A DNA stretch of 64,000 nt from Neobacillus mesonae. Lineage in GTDB: Bacteria > Bacillota > Bacilli > Bacillales > Cytobacillaceae. This document shows positions 9,888 through 17,759 of the stretch, piece after piece. The position numbers and the translations under genes are program-made. The notes under the pieces were generated by a model. The model was not told the origin of the DNA and did not search any database. It was given only the letters and a program-made list of their open reading frames with translations. Positions within the stretch are counted from its first letter, which is position 1; every line of letters begins with the position of its first letter. The stretch lies in assembly GCF_001636315.1 (NCBI RefSeq), contig NZ_KV440949.1, positions 3,466,973 to 3,530,972 of the forward strand, given 5' to 3'.

Positions 9888-9934
9888 AAAAGCCGTTGCA
9901 TAGGGGTATAACCTGCCCTCTACGCAGCGGCTTT
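9888..9934 (-). terminator. Terminator of the NhaC/MBL operon
   Basis: Imperfect long hairpin with AAAGCCG...CGGCTTT ends, directly after the stop of the minus-strand MBL gene and followed on that strand by T-rich sequence. Confidence 0.6.
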
Positions 9935-9942
9935 CATGGCCT

Positions 9943-10809
9943 TTATAACCTAAATTCCATCTCTTCCTCCGCAATATGAAATCCTCTAGCTACAATTTCC
10001 AGACGAACCTCTAGATCCAAATCAATCGCCGGATTAGAATGATTTAGATGGGTAAAATAAATGTCTGTCTGTCCTGTTAAGTCTTGTAGCAGGTCCATTG
10101 TTTCCGTCATAAGCGGGTGAGGGATTTCACGGTAATCCCTGCCAATCCTTTCAAGGTCCTTTTCGGAATGGAACGTCCCGTCCAGTAAGCAAATATCGGC
10201 GTCCTTACAAACCGTCCAAAGATTCTTGTCCCATTCATGCCAGCGGTCAATATCAGGGACATAAAGAACCTTCTTATTCGGACCTTCAATCCAAAAAGCA
10301 AAAGTCTCTGAAAACTCATTTCGATGCGGCACATCAATGGGGGTTACAGTAACGGAAGGAGCAATCCGTACCATTCCGCCATCTTGGATCTCTTTAACGT
10401 TAATATTCCCAAGCTTCGTCAACTGGCTCCAAGGGGCCTGTTCTTCTAACAATAGCTTCATTTTTTTCCCGGCCATCACAGGAATCCCCTTAGCACCAAT
10501 CGCTTCCCGTCCTAAAAACAACAAACCAGGATAATGTCCTAAGTGGGCATGGGTTAAAAAGATGCTTTCCATCAGCTTTCCTTCTAAACCGTACTTCAAT
10601 TGCAGTCTCACCATTTGCTCCTTGAGATCTGGACTGGCATCAATCAAATGCCAAGCTTGCTCATCGGGAAGGACAATCGCCAAGGCTGCAGCGAGACGCC
10701 GCAGCTTTGGATTTCGTATCGCCTCCATACAATTTTTACAGTAACAATTCGGATGGGGAAGACCGGCATCTTGAGCCGTCCCCAATACATTTAAAAAAAC
10801 GTCGCTCAT
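9943..10809 (-). CDS. PqqB-like MBL-fold metallohydrolase
   Basis: A 288-residue metallo-beta-lactamase-fold protein of the PqqB type. The N-terminus has a CYCKNC cysteine cluster near residues 21-26, the metal motif is THAHLGHYPG near 98, and later His/Asp ligands (DVPHR, THLNH) are present. PqqB proteins are zinc hydrolases/oxygenases of uncertain substrate; there is no pqq cluster here. The start ATG at 10809 overlaps the TGA of the NhaC gene as ATGA, so the two are translationally coupled. A longer frame reading into the NhaC gene was rejected. The upstream T-box suggests a role linked to tyrosine. Confidence 0.8.
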   Translation of the reverse strand: MSDVFLNVLGTAQDAGLPHPNCYCKNCMEAIRNPKLRRLAAALAIVLPDEQAWHLIDASPDLKEQMVRLQLKYGLEGKLMESIFLTHAHLGHYPGLLFLGREAIGAKGIPVMAGKKMKLLLEEQAPWSQLTKLGNINVKEIQDGGMVRIAPSVTVTPIDVPHRNEFSETFAFWIEGPNKKVLYVPDIDRWHEWDKNLWTVCKDADICLLDGTFHSEKDLERIGRDYREIPHPLMTETMDLLQDLTGQTDIYFTHLNHSNPAIDLDLEVRLEIVARGFHIAEEEMEFRL

Positions 10810-12212
10810 AGTGAAACACCTTCTTTTTCCTCTGTCTGATAGTTTTTCTTTGTGATTGTCCATCCTGTGAAACCAAATATTATATTCATGAGCGGCACTA
10901 GGAAAGCAAAGAACGCGTATGGAATGAATTCGCCCGGACTCACACCAAGAATTCCAGCAGCGAACACGGCCGGCACTCCCCATGGAACGAGATTAATTCC
11001 AACTGTTCCAGCTGCCTCCACACATCGAGAAAGATTTTTCGTATCAATTCCCATGTCCTTATAAGTTTTTACAAACGTTCTTGCTGGTAAAATAATCGCC
11101 AAAAATTGTGCGCCGCTAGCAAAGGCGACAACAAAGGTGGAAAGAATGGTGGAACTAATTAAAGTACCAGTGGAATGAACCTTTGACATCATTTTTTTCG
11201 TTAAAACTTCAAAAGACCCAGTCTCCTCTAATATCCCGCCAAGAGCAGTAGCTAGGATTAATAAACCAATTGTACCAAGCATGGACATGAGCCCACCTCG
11301 ATTTAATAAGGAATCTAATGCCTTGACTCCGGATTCCACGTGAAAGCCGCTTGTCATGATTTGCACGATAGAGGTTACGGAAGTTCCCTGAACAAGAACC
11401 GCCAGCACGCCGCCTAAAATACTGACACCCATCAAGGCCGGAATGGCTGGTGTTTTTTTGATCATTAAAATAATCGTCAGTACCGGCATTAATAATAATA
11501 ATGGATGAATCACGAACACGTCGTTTAATCCAGTCTTGATTGCCTCAATTGCCTTAATATCTGTGCCCCCATTTGCGGATGCAGAAGAACTAACAACCCA
11601 ATACAATGCAATGGAGATCAAAAAGGCAGGAATGGTATCCCAAAGCATGTGCTTCACATGGCTAAACAAATCCGTTTCGGCCATTGCCGGTGCGATATTC
11701 GTTGTATCGGACAGCGGTGATAATTTATCGCCAAAATAAGCTCCGGAAATGACAGCCCCGGCAACAAGGCCTGGAGAAAATCCAAGTCCTTCACCAATCA
11801 CCATAAATGCAAGGCCAATGGTTGCGATAGAAGTAAACGAGCTGCCCAATGTAATGGAAACAATCCCAGTGACAAGTGCCACAATCGGTACAAACAATGC
11901 AGGAGTGATAATCGCAAGTCCATAGTAGATCATCGTTGGGATGACACCGCTGGCAATCCATGTGCCGACGATCATGCCGATAATGAGTAAAATAAAAACA
12001 GCTGGTAAAGCTCTTTCCACCCCTTTAACCATCATTCGCTGGACCTCATCCCAGCTCCAGCCGCTAATAATGGAAATAATGGCTGCGGCAATCACACCAA
12101 CCATTAACGGGACATGCATCCCAGCTTTCCAAACAAATATCGATAAGGCAGCTGCGCCAATTAAGGCGACAATTGGAATCAGCGACAACCCGATAGACAT
12201 TTCTTTTTTCAT
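10806..12212 (-). CDS. NhaC-family transporter, probable tyrosine transporter
   Basis: A 468-residue membrane protein of the NhaC antiporter superfamily with about 11-12 hydrophobic segments and the family motif GAYFGDKLSPLSDTTNIAPA near residue 156. Family annotation is Na+/H+ antiporter, but NhaC proteins behind tyrosine T-boxes in Bacilli are predicted tyrosine transporters, and the leader here carries a UAC specifier. ATG 12212 follows AAGGGGAAGG at proper distance; GTG 12218 would add two residues. Confidence 0.85.
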   Translation of the reverse strand: MKKEMSIGLSLIPIVALIGAAALSIFVWKAGMHVPLMVGVIAAAIISIISGWSWDEVQRMMVKGVERALPAVFILLIIGMIVGTWIASGVIPTMIYYGLAIITPALFVPIVALVTGIVSITLGSSFTSIATIGLAFMVIGEGLGFSPGLVAGAVISGAYFGDKLSPLSDTTNIAPAMAETDLFSHVKHMLWDTIPAFLISIALYWVVSSSASANGGTDIKAIEAIKTGLNDVFVIHPLLLLMPVLTIILMIKKTPAIPALMGVSILGGVLAVLVQGTSVTSIVQIMTSGFHVESGVKALDSLLNRGGLMSMLGTIGLLILATALGGILEETGSFEVLTKKMMSKVHSTGTLISSTILSTFVVAFASGAQFLAIILPARTFVKTYKDMGIDTKNLSRCVEAAGTVGINLVPWGVPAVFAAGILGVSPGEFIPYAFFAFLVPLMNIIFGFTGWTITKKNYQTEEKEGVSL

Positions 12213-12243
12213 GTACACCTTCCCCTTTAACTATAAATGAAAT

Positions 12244-12481
12244 AAAAAAAGAGCCTCCATCCCGAAAAAGGGACGGAAAGCTCCGCGGTACCACCCTAGT
12301 TAGCAGACAAATAGGCTGCTCGCTTGTTTTAGATAACGGCCGAAACCGGATGTCAGCTCCCTATCTGTAATTCACGATACAGCTTGTCTGTTTTGCACCA
12401 ACCAACAGATCTCTCATTTCAAGGTTTGTATCAGCTACTTTAATAGTTCAACGCTTTTGTGCTTTTATGCAATTAAGTATA
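12244..12481 (-). promoter_or_regulatory. T-box riboswitch leader, probable tRNA-Tyr specificity
   Basis: On the minus strand the leader contains the T-box core AGGGTGGTACCGCGG (12284-12298) and then a terminator stem built from GAGC...GCTC arms (12251-12283) with a T run. The presumed specifier loop reads GTGAATTACAGATAG (12375-12361), giving UAC = tyrosine. The UGGU of the T-box pairs with ACCA, fitting the A discriminator of tRNA-Tyr. Controls the NhaC-MBL operon: uncharged tRNA-Tyr should favour read-through. Confidence 0.85.
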
Positions 12482-12486
12482 AAGCA

Positions 12487-12516
12487 ATAGTAGCTGAAAC
12501 CAACTCTATTAGTCAA
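12487..12516 (-). promoter_or_regulatory. Sigma-A promoter of the T-box leader
   Basis: TTGACT at 12516-12511, 18-bp spacer, TACTAT at 12492-12487 on the minus strand; start of transcription is expected near 12480, just before the stem I region. Confidence 0.65.
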
Positions 12517-12525
12517 TCATTTTTT

Positions 12526-12578
12526 ATAAAAAAATTGGCTGATGCAGCTTCCAAAAAAGGAAGCTGACAAGCAGCCAA
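12526..12578 (-). terminator. Terminator of the M14 peptidase gene
   Basis: Nested hairpin (TTGGCTG...CAGCCAA outer arms, CAGCTTCC/GGAAGCTG inner arms) followed on the minus strand by eight T residues. It overlaps the promoter region of the T-box leader. Confidence 0.8.
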
Positions 12579-12588
12579 AGAGGGAGTA

Positions 12589-13641
12589 TTATTCATCCTC
12601 TTCCTGGGAAGGACGAGTATTTTGGAATGGCAGTGTATCCCAGAAACTGGTATCCACTTTTTCAATTGAACCATCAGCAATAGCTCTAACGGAAGCATCT
12701 AGAGTAGTAATGGTTTGTTTAATCAAATAGCCATTACTCTTTTGTCCAATCGCATAAGATTCATAGTTATGGTCGGACATGCCGCGCATTTCAAATAGCA
12801 GTGTAGAAATATCATATTGAACAGCAGCGCCATTTCGGCCGATGTTTTCACCGTCTCCGCCATTGTATTTTGCCAAATGTCCCCAGCCGGTAGGGTCAAC
12901 AGCATTGAATACGACTGCGCCTAAACGTTTCGAGCGCTCCAATACTTCTGGTTTTACGTTTTTATTTGTCGGATAAAGGAGGGAACCGGATACATATTTT
13001 CCGTCACGCTCACTTTGAGTTCCTTGATGATGCAGGTCAATCATATAATCAATCTTGTATTTTTTCAGCACATTGTTATGCAATGCTTGAGTTTCCGGAT
13101 ACTTTTTGTCCACATGGTCACGGTTTAAATCAGCACCTACAGCATTGTAGCGAGTTAAATGTCTGCCACCGTCAGCGACATAGTCATCAAGGGAGAAATT
13201 AACATCGCCCATGGCGCCATCAGCATTGAGCATTGGTATTACAAGGATATTTACCTTGTCCAAAACGCCCTTCATTTTACCTGTTCCTAAATGTTTAATA
13301 AACTCTAATGCACCTTCTGTTGTCAATTGTTCATTTCCGTGCTGCTGGGTTAAGAATAGAATAGTAGGATTGTTCGGATTAGACATATATTTGGCAAGAT
13401 AAATGTCACGGCCTTTAATAGTTTTACCAATGACTTCTAGCTCCATGGCACTCTGTTTCGCATCCTGAGTTCTTAGAAAATCCGTCATAGAATCGTATGT
13501 ATGAAGGATGGAAGTCTGAATGGACTCGTTACCGCCGTAATTCGGCCCTTCACCTACGGCACCGACAGTCATGGGAACGCGTGCAATTCCGCCTAAAGTC
13601 ATTAAACCGGTTAAAGATAATGCTAGAACCTTCTTTTTCAT
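12589..13641 (-). CDS. Secreted M14 zinc carboxypeptidase
   Basis: A 350-residue exported metallopeptidase with an N-terminal signal peptide (MKKKVLALSLTGLMTLGGIA...). M14 features: HGNE zinc motif near residue 92, DLNRD near 158, DLHHQG with the third zinc ligand near 185 and the catalytic glutamate in LLFEMRG near 275. ATG 13641 follows AGAGGGGG; the longer frame was rejected. A paralogue of the same build lies at 35520-36647. Probably trims peptides or cell-wall peptides outside the cell. Confidence 0.88.
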   Translation of the reverse strand: MKKKVLALSLTGLMTLGGIARVPMTVGAVGEGPNYGGNESIQTSILHTYDSMTDFLRTQDAKQSAMELEVIGKTIKGRDIYLAKYMSNPNNPTILFLTQQHGNEQLTTEGALEFIKHLGTGKMKGVLDKVNILVIPMLNADGAMGDVNFSLDDYVADGGRHLTRYNAVGADLNRDHVDKKYPETQALHNNVLKKYKIDYMIDLHHQGTQSERDGKYVSGSLLYPTNKNVKPEVLERSKRLGAVVFNAVDPTGWGHLAKYNGGDGENIGRNGAAVQYDISTLLFEMRGMSDHNYESYAIGQKSNGYLIKQTITTLDASVRAIADGSIEKVDTSFWDTLPFQNTRPSQEEDE

Positions 13642-13958
13642 ATAGTAGCCCCCTCTTATAATAGGAAAATTCTGAAACCTACTTACAAGTTGAATATACA
13701 AGTAAATCAACAGCATGTACATAGAGAGAAATTCCTAATGCGTATGGTTCATTTTACCTGTTTTAGTTTATATTTGGATAAAATGGAACTGATTCGTAAT
13801 AATCAGAAGTGATGATCTAATGAAAAGATAATGATAGAGTACCAAGAAACTATAGGCCTTAACCTGGGGTTGATTAATAAATCAGAATTATGAAATAATA
13901 ATTACAAAATACTTTAAGAGACTAATAAGAAATAATAGTCCGGCAAGGAGGAAGACCT
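13642..13958. other. Intergenic gap, divergent promoters
   Basis: About 317 bp of AT-rich sequence between the divergent peptidase and nucleotidyltransferase genes. I see no ORF, repeat or convincing structured element beyond the SD sequences at the two ends. Confidence 0.6.
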
Positions 13959-14561
13959 ATTAATATAGATAACCAAGTATGGGGGATAATTTTAGCCGCT
14001 GGTTTTTCGAGAAGAATGGGTGAGCCGAAATTGCTTTTGCCCTATAAAGGAAAATCGCTCATTAGACATACCCTTGATGAATGCTTGAAATCACATCTGG
14101 ATGAAATGATTGTAGTCGTGAATCCAAAGATAAAAAATTTGGTTGAAGAATCACAAATAGAAGGAGTTAATGAAGTCATATTGAATGATTTTTCAAACGA
14201 GGGGATGTCCACTTCAGTTAAACTTGGAGTGCAATCGCTGCCAGATTCCGTGCAGGCTGCCGTTTTTTTATTAGGAGACCAGCCGCTAATGACATCCCGT
14301 GAAGTCAATCAGATTATTAAAGACTATCATCGTCAGCCCAACTGCTCTATTATTCAAGCTAAATACGAAGACGGTATAGGGCATCCTGTCTTGTTTAAAA
14401 GAAATATGTTTCCTCATTTATTAAAAATCAGCGGGGATGAAGGCGGAAAATCAGTCATTAGCAAATTTAAGGAGCAAGTGTATTATTCCGAGATGAATAG
14501 AAAAGTCGTTCCTGATATAGATACACCCAAAGATTACAAGTTATTAATAGAGGGGGAATGA
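13959..14561 (+). CDS. MobA-like NTP transferase (MocA type) with apparent ATT start
   Basis: A 200-residue member of the MobA/MocA family, which activates molybdopterin or other acceptors with CTP/GTP. The family's nucleotide-binding motif LAAGFSRRMGEPK lies at residues 12-24 and LLGDQP near 108. The first in-frame ATG (14016) falls inside that motif and would delete LAAG, so it cannot be the start. No ATG, GTG or TTG exists upstream in frame; a perfect AAGGAGG at 13945-13951 sits 7 nt before ATT at 13959. An ATT start is therefore the best reading. No molybdoenzyme genes are adjacent, so the substrate is open. Confidence 0.8.
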   Translation: MNIDNQVWGIILAAGFSRRMGEPKLLLPYKGKSLIRHTLDECLKSHLDEMIVVVNPKIKNLVEESQIEGVNEVILNDFSNEGMSTSVKLGVQSLPDSVQAAVFLLGDQPLMTSREVNQIIKDYHRQPNCSIIQAKYEDGIGHPVLFKRNMFPHLLKISGDEGGKSVISKFKEQVYYSEMNRKVVPDIDTPKDYKLLIEGE

Positions 14562-14671
14562 AGTCATTTTGGAAATAAAAATTCATCTAACAGCTTTCTC
14601 AGGCCTATAATGAATATACAAACAGATTCAAAAAATAGGGAAAAATATTAAATTAGGTGTCTAGAAAGACG

Positions 14672-14704
14672 AAGGAAGCAAGCGAACCGTCCCCTTGCTT
14701 CCTT
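14672..14704 (+). terminator. Hairpin containing the GAACCGTCCCC element
   Basis: Perfect 11-bp stem AAGGAAGCAAG/CTTGCTTCCTT with loop CGAACCGTCCC, followed by a short T tract. The loop sequence recurs at several other places in the window. Confidence 0.65.
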
Positions 14705-14708
14705 TAGT

Positions 14709-14737
14709 TTGACAAATGGCGGGCTATTTACTATTAT
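14709..14737 (+). promoter_or_regulatory. Sigma-A promoter of the SDR gene
   Basis: TTGACA (14709-14714), 17-bp spacer, TATTAT (14732-14737); near-consensus. A 16-bp palindrome starts three bases downstream. Confidence 0.8.
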
Positions 14738-14739
14738 AT

Positions 14740-14812
14740 ATTTAGATATCTAAATAATTCTTAGACGATTATTTAGATATCATTTTTTGATCATATATTT
14801 AGATATCTAAAT
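14740..14812. promoter_or_regulatory. Cluster of MarR-type operators
   Basis: Two perfect 16-bp palindromes ATTTAGATATCTAAAT at 14740-14755 and 14797-14812, with a partial copy (ATTTAGATATC) at 14771-14781. They lie between the promoter and the SDR start. The downstream MarR gene (15683-16093) is the likely binder, since MarR proteins bind such palindromes. Confidence 0.75.
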
Positions 14813-14858
14813 AATTTTTCCTAATATAAATAAAAAAATATTTAAGGAGCTGAAAGAA

Positions 14859-15593
14859 ATGGGAAGATTGGAAAATAAAGTAGCGATTATTACCGGTGGT
14901 GCATCTGGTATCGGTGAAAATATGGTAGATTTATTTAGTAAAGAAGGAGCAATTGTTATCGCGGCTGATATCAATGAGGCTGCTCTTGAAAAGGCCAGCC
15001 AGAAGGAAAATGTTTACGGGATGAAGCTGAATGTTGCATCTGAAGAGGATTGGCAGCAAATGTTACAAGAGGTTAAAGAACGATTTAGGCGAATTGATAT
15101 TCTCGTAAACAATGCGGGCATTTCTTCTGAAAAAGCAGTCGAAGACATCCACATCGATGATTGGCAAAAAATGATGACGGTTAACAGCTTTGGACCATTT
15201 CTAGGCATCAAGCATGTTATTCCGTATATGAAGGACCAAAAGAAGGGCTCCATTGTCAATATTTCTTCTTTTACAGCACAAATTGGCATGGGCTTTAATC
15301 ATTATTCAGCATCCAAAGGTGCTGTTCGTGCGATTTCCAAAGCGGCGGCCACACAGTATGGGCGTTTAGGCATCCGTGTGAACGCTTTGTTCCCAGGGAT
15401 TATTGAAACGCCGATGACCAAAGGCTTAGAAACGTCTAAGGATTTAGTCAACCATATGGTAGCCGCTACACCGCTGCAGCGATTAGGCCGTCCGGATGAT
15501 ATTGCCAATGCGGCACTATTTCTAGCATCAGATGAATCTTCCTTTATCACTGGAGCTGAGTTAGTCATTGACGGCGGTTATTCAGCACAATAA
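14859..15593 (+). CDS. Short-chain dehydrogenase/reductase
   Basis: A 244-residue classical SDR: TGGASGIG nucleotide-binding motif near residue 12, NNAG near 85, catalytic Ser in NISSF near 136, and YSASK (Tyr/Lys) near 149-153. NAD(P)-dependent oxidoreductase; the substrate cannot be read from sequence. AAGGAG lies upstream of the ATG. Strong promoter with MarR-type operators suggests induction by a small, possibly toxic ligand through the adjacent MarR protein. Confidence 0.88.
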   Translation: MGRLENKVAIITGGASGIGENMVDLFSKEGAIVIAADINEAALEKASQKENVYGMKLNVASEEDWQQMLQEVKERFRRIDILVNNAGISSEKAVEDIHIDDWQKMMTVNSFGPFLGIKHVIPYMKDQKKGSIVNISSFTAQIGMGFNHYSASKGAVRAISKAAATQYGRLGIRVNALFPGIIETPMTKGLETSKDLVNHMVAATPLQRLGRPDDIANAALFLASDESSFITGAELVIDGGYSAQ

Positions 15594-15605
15594 TAAATTA
15601 GTGAG

Positions 15606-15636
15606 AGACCTCTTTTCATAAAAGAGGTCTTTCCTA
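15606..15636 (+). terminator. Hairpin after the SDR gene
   Basis: Perfect 11-bp stem AGACCTCTTTT/AAAAGAGGTCT with a 3-nt loop and weak T tail. It separates SDR from the MarR gene; may be a partial terminator. Confidence 0.6.
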
Positions 15637-15682
15637 TATGATGATAATAGGAAAATAATTAGAAATAGAAAGCAGGGATATA

Positions 15683-16093
15683 GTGAATAATCCATCTATA
15701 TTTGAACTGATCCATGCGATGGATAAGGTAAATAATAAATTAATCATTGAATGGAATAAAATGTTTAATGAAAACATTGGAATTACCCATATTTTGGTAT
15801 TAGCTCATTTGAGGGAGCATGGCAAAAGCAGACCTTCAGATATTGCAAAAGCCTTAGGTTTAGCGCCGCCTTCGATTACCCATTTAACGGAAAAATTAAT
15901 TAAAAAAGAGCTGGCTGTTCGCGTAGCAGATGAAAGTGATAAACGGGTTCTTTATTTGGAGATAATGGATAAAGGGCGTGACCTCTTAACCAAGGCGCAA
16001 AAGGAAGGAAAAAGGCTGCGGACACAATTATTGGAACGATTAACGGAAGAAGAACAGCTGGAGTTATTAAGGATTTATACTAAGCTTTTATAG
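15683..16093 (+). CDS. MarR-family transcriptional regulator
   Basis: A 136-residue MarR protein with winged HTH (SRPSDIAKALGLAPPSITHLTEKLIKK, about residues 49-75) and wing DESDKRVLYLEI. GTG start. It lies 89 bp downstream of the SDR gene and probably represses it through the ATTTAGATATCTAAAT palindromes. Confidence 0.88.
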   Translation: MNNPSIFELIHAMDKVNNKLIIEWNKMFNENIGITHILVLAHLREHGKSRPSDIAKALGLAPPSITHLTEKLIKKELAVRVADESDKRVLYLEIMDKGRDLLTKAQKEGKRLRTQLLERLTEEEQLELLRIYTKLL

Positions 16094-16107
16094 ACTAGCA
16101 AGTTATG

Positions 16108-16145
16108 GACTTTACGAACAGCAGCCCGGGGCTGTTCGTAAAGTC
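16108..16145. terminator. Long inverted repeat between convergent genes
   Basis: Perfect 15-bp stem GACTTTACGAACAGC/GCTGTTCGTAAAGTC with an 8-nt loop. It lacks a clear T tract on either strand but sits between convergent marR and SMR genes. Confidence 0.5.
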
Positions 16146-16500
16146 AGACATTAAGGTTTTCAGGGCTTCGACTGCCATTCGCCGCCTTGGATTCTTTTTT
16201 AGTAGAGGTCTTCATTCCAATGATGCCGGCTAATAAAATCATAAGAAAAAATATTTGATCAAAAGAGAATGGTTCCCCTAAAAAAATCCCTATTAAAAAG
16301 GTACCAACCGTTCCAATGCCTACGAAAACAGTGTAAGCAGCTGCAACAGGAATCGTTTTATAAGAACGAATGAGTAAAATGAAGCTGACGGTGATTAGAA
16401 CAACGGTGATGAACCAATCGAAAAGCGAACTTGCATGTTTGAGGCTTGATGCCCATGCTACTTCTAATATTCCCGCAATAAATACTAAAATCCAATTCAT
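16144..16500 (-). CDS. SMR efflux subunit (YvdR/YkkC-like)
   Basis: A 118-residue small multidrug resistance protein with four membrane helices and the essential glutamate in GILEVAWASSLKHA near residue 13. Together with the neighbour at 16531-16845 it forms a paired SMR system, as in yvdRS/ykkCD/ebrAB of B. subtilis; heterodimers export cationic drugs or guanidinium. No guanidine riboswitch is visible; control is by the adjacent TetR protein. Confidence 0.88.
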   Translation of the reverse strand: MNWILVFIAGILEVAWASSLKHASSLFDWFITVVLITVSFILLIRSYKTIPVAAAYTVFVGIGTVGTFLIGIFLGEPFSFDQIFFLMILLAGIIGMKTSTKKESKAANGSRSPENLNV

Positions 16501-16530
16501 TTTTTATCCACCTCTTAACATAGATGACGA

Positions 16531-16845
16531 TCAGGCTGACATTTTTAATCCGATAACTCCTATTAAAATAAGGAAAAGTGATATCATTTGAGAAAACTGA
16601 AGCTTTTCTTTAAACCAAAAGATTCCAACTAAAGTGATTCCAATACTGCCAATCCCTGTCCAGACTGCATACGCGACACCGGCTGGGAGAACTTGCATGG
16701 CGCTTGCCAGGCAGTAAAAGGAAAAGATAAATCCCACCGTCATGACGATTAATGGAAGCTTCTTTTTTGTTCCGTTTACGTATTTCATCGCAATTGTTGC
16801 GACCACTTCTTCTATTCCCGCTAATACTAATAATCCCCAAACCAT
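16531..16845 (-). CDS. SMR efflux subunit (YvdS/YkkD-like)
   Basis: A 104-residue SMR protein, four helices, conserved glutamates in GIEEVVATIAMKY near residues 11-12. First gene of the pair, 30 bp upstream of its partner, with AAGAGGTG-type SD before the ATG. Operator-like palindrome 16879-16899 lies 34 bp upstream. Confidence 0.88.
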   Translation of the reverse strand: MVWGLLVLAGIEEVVATIAMKYVNGTKKKLPLIVMTVGFIFSFYCLASAMQVLPAGVAYAVWTGIGSIGITLVGIFWFKEKLQFSQMISLFLILIGVIGLKMSA

Positions 16846-16878
16846 TAATATTCACCTCTTTTTGTTAATTTTCTTGAT

Positions 16879-16899
16879 TGTGAATGACTATCAGTCATT
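16879..16899. promoter_or_regulatory. TetR operator in front of the SMR pair
   Basis: TGAATGACTATCAGTCATT, an imperfect copy of the perfect palindrome at 17549-17569. Confidence 0.7.
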
Positions 16900-16935
16900 T
16901 TTAGCTGAATAAAATATTGGATATTATCCAATACC

Positions 16936-17523
16936 TTATGATGGATTCGATATTGACCTTTTTATAAAGTTAAATACCTCCATTTTAAATACTTCAATGC
17001 CGTCATCTTGGGAGTGGCTGATATAGAACCGCTCTGATGCATTCTCGATAAGGTTAATAATTGTTTTGGCGGTCCATTTTACATTCATGTCAGAGATGAG
17101 TTCGTTACGCTGCATAGCCTTTTTTAGAATATTCTCAAGCCAAACATAGTATGGCTGGTAAATAGCCTCCCACTTTTCCATGGAATAATCGATGGCTAGA
17201 CCAGAGTAACAGAGGATGATAATATCTTTATATTCCTTGGTAATCCTAAATGTTTCATCAATCATGACCTCAAGAATATCCCAAAATGAATTTTTCCCCC
17301 CGGTCTTTTCCTTAACGCTTTCCAATGAAATAGTCAGTAGATTATCGGCAATCGCCGGTATTAAAGCATTTTTTGATGAGAAATATAAATAAAAGGTCCC
17401 TTGCGCAACCCCTGCTTTTTTCACAATGTCGGAAATCGATGTCTTATCAAGACCTTTTTCAGAAATCACATCAATCGCAGCATGCAGGATTTTTTCATAC
17501 TTTCCATCAGAACTTTTCGCCAT
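16936..17523 (-). CDS. TetR-family regulator of the SMR pair (YvdT-like)
   Basis: A 195-residue TetR/AcrR protein with N-terminal HTH (ISDIVKKAGVAQGTFYLYFSSK near residues 30-50). ATG 17523 (MAKSSDGKYEK) is preceded by AAGGCGG; the longer frame from 17595 runs through the operator and was rejected. The gene order tetR-SMR-SMR matches B. subtilis yvdTSR. Palindromes before its own gene and before the SMR pair suggest it represses both. Confidence 0.88.
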   Translation of the reverse strand: MAKSSDGKYEKILHAAIDVISEKGLDKTSISDIVKKAGVAQGTFYLYFSSKNALIPAIADNLLTISLESVKEKTGGKNSFWDILEVMIDETFRITKEYKDIIILCYSGLAIDYSMEKWEAIYQPYYVWLENILKKAMQRNELISDMNVKWTAKTIINLIENASERFYISHSQDDGIEVFKMEVFNFIKRSISNPS

Positions 17524-17548
17524 AATGCTAAACCGCCTTTTCAAGGAT

Positions 17549-17569
17549 AATGAATGACTATCATTCATT
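17549..17569. promoter_or_regulatory. TetR operator in front of tetR
   Basis: Perfect palindrome AATGAATGA-CTA-TCATTCATT, 26 bp upstream of the TetR start. Confidence 0.78.
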
Positions 17570-17599
17570 TTACCGTTAATTAGGGGAAAAGTCAATTTT

Positions 17600-17612
17600 G
17601 GTGTCAGGCACC
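17600..17612. repeat. GGTGTCAGGCACC dispersed element (half copy)
   Basis: A single arm of the element that elsewhere in the window forms terminator hairpins (19002, 42132, 43813, 60122). Here unpaired, upstream of fabF. Confidence 0.7.
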
Positions 17613-17759
17613 TGTTCGTAATAAAAAACAGTACATCGAATATACCCCCTCCTACTATTACCAGGTCACAATTAATTTGTACAGCCTCCGTGAATTGGTT
17701 AAAATAGAAAAAGGATGATATAGATAGATTTTTTAATAAATGAGTAGGAGAGAGCTCAT

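Noticed and set aside
10810..10983. N-terminal extension of the PqqB-like protein
   Set aside because: It lies entirely within the NhaC coding region in another frame; the ATGA-coupled ATG at 10809 starts the conserved domain.
16846..16935. Guanidine-I (ykkC) riboswitch before the SMR pair
   Set aside because: The gap is too short and instead contains a TetR operator matching the one before tetR.
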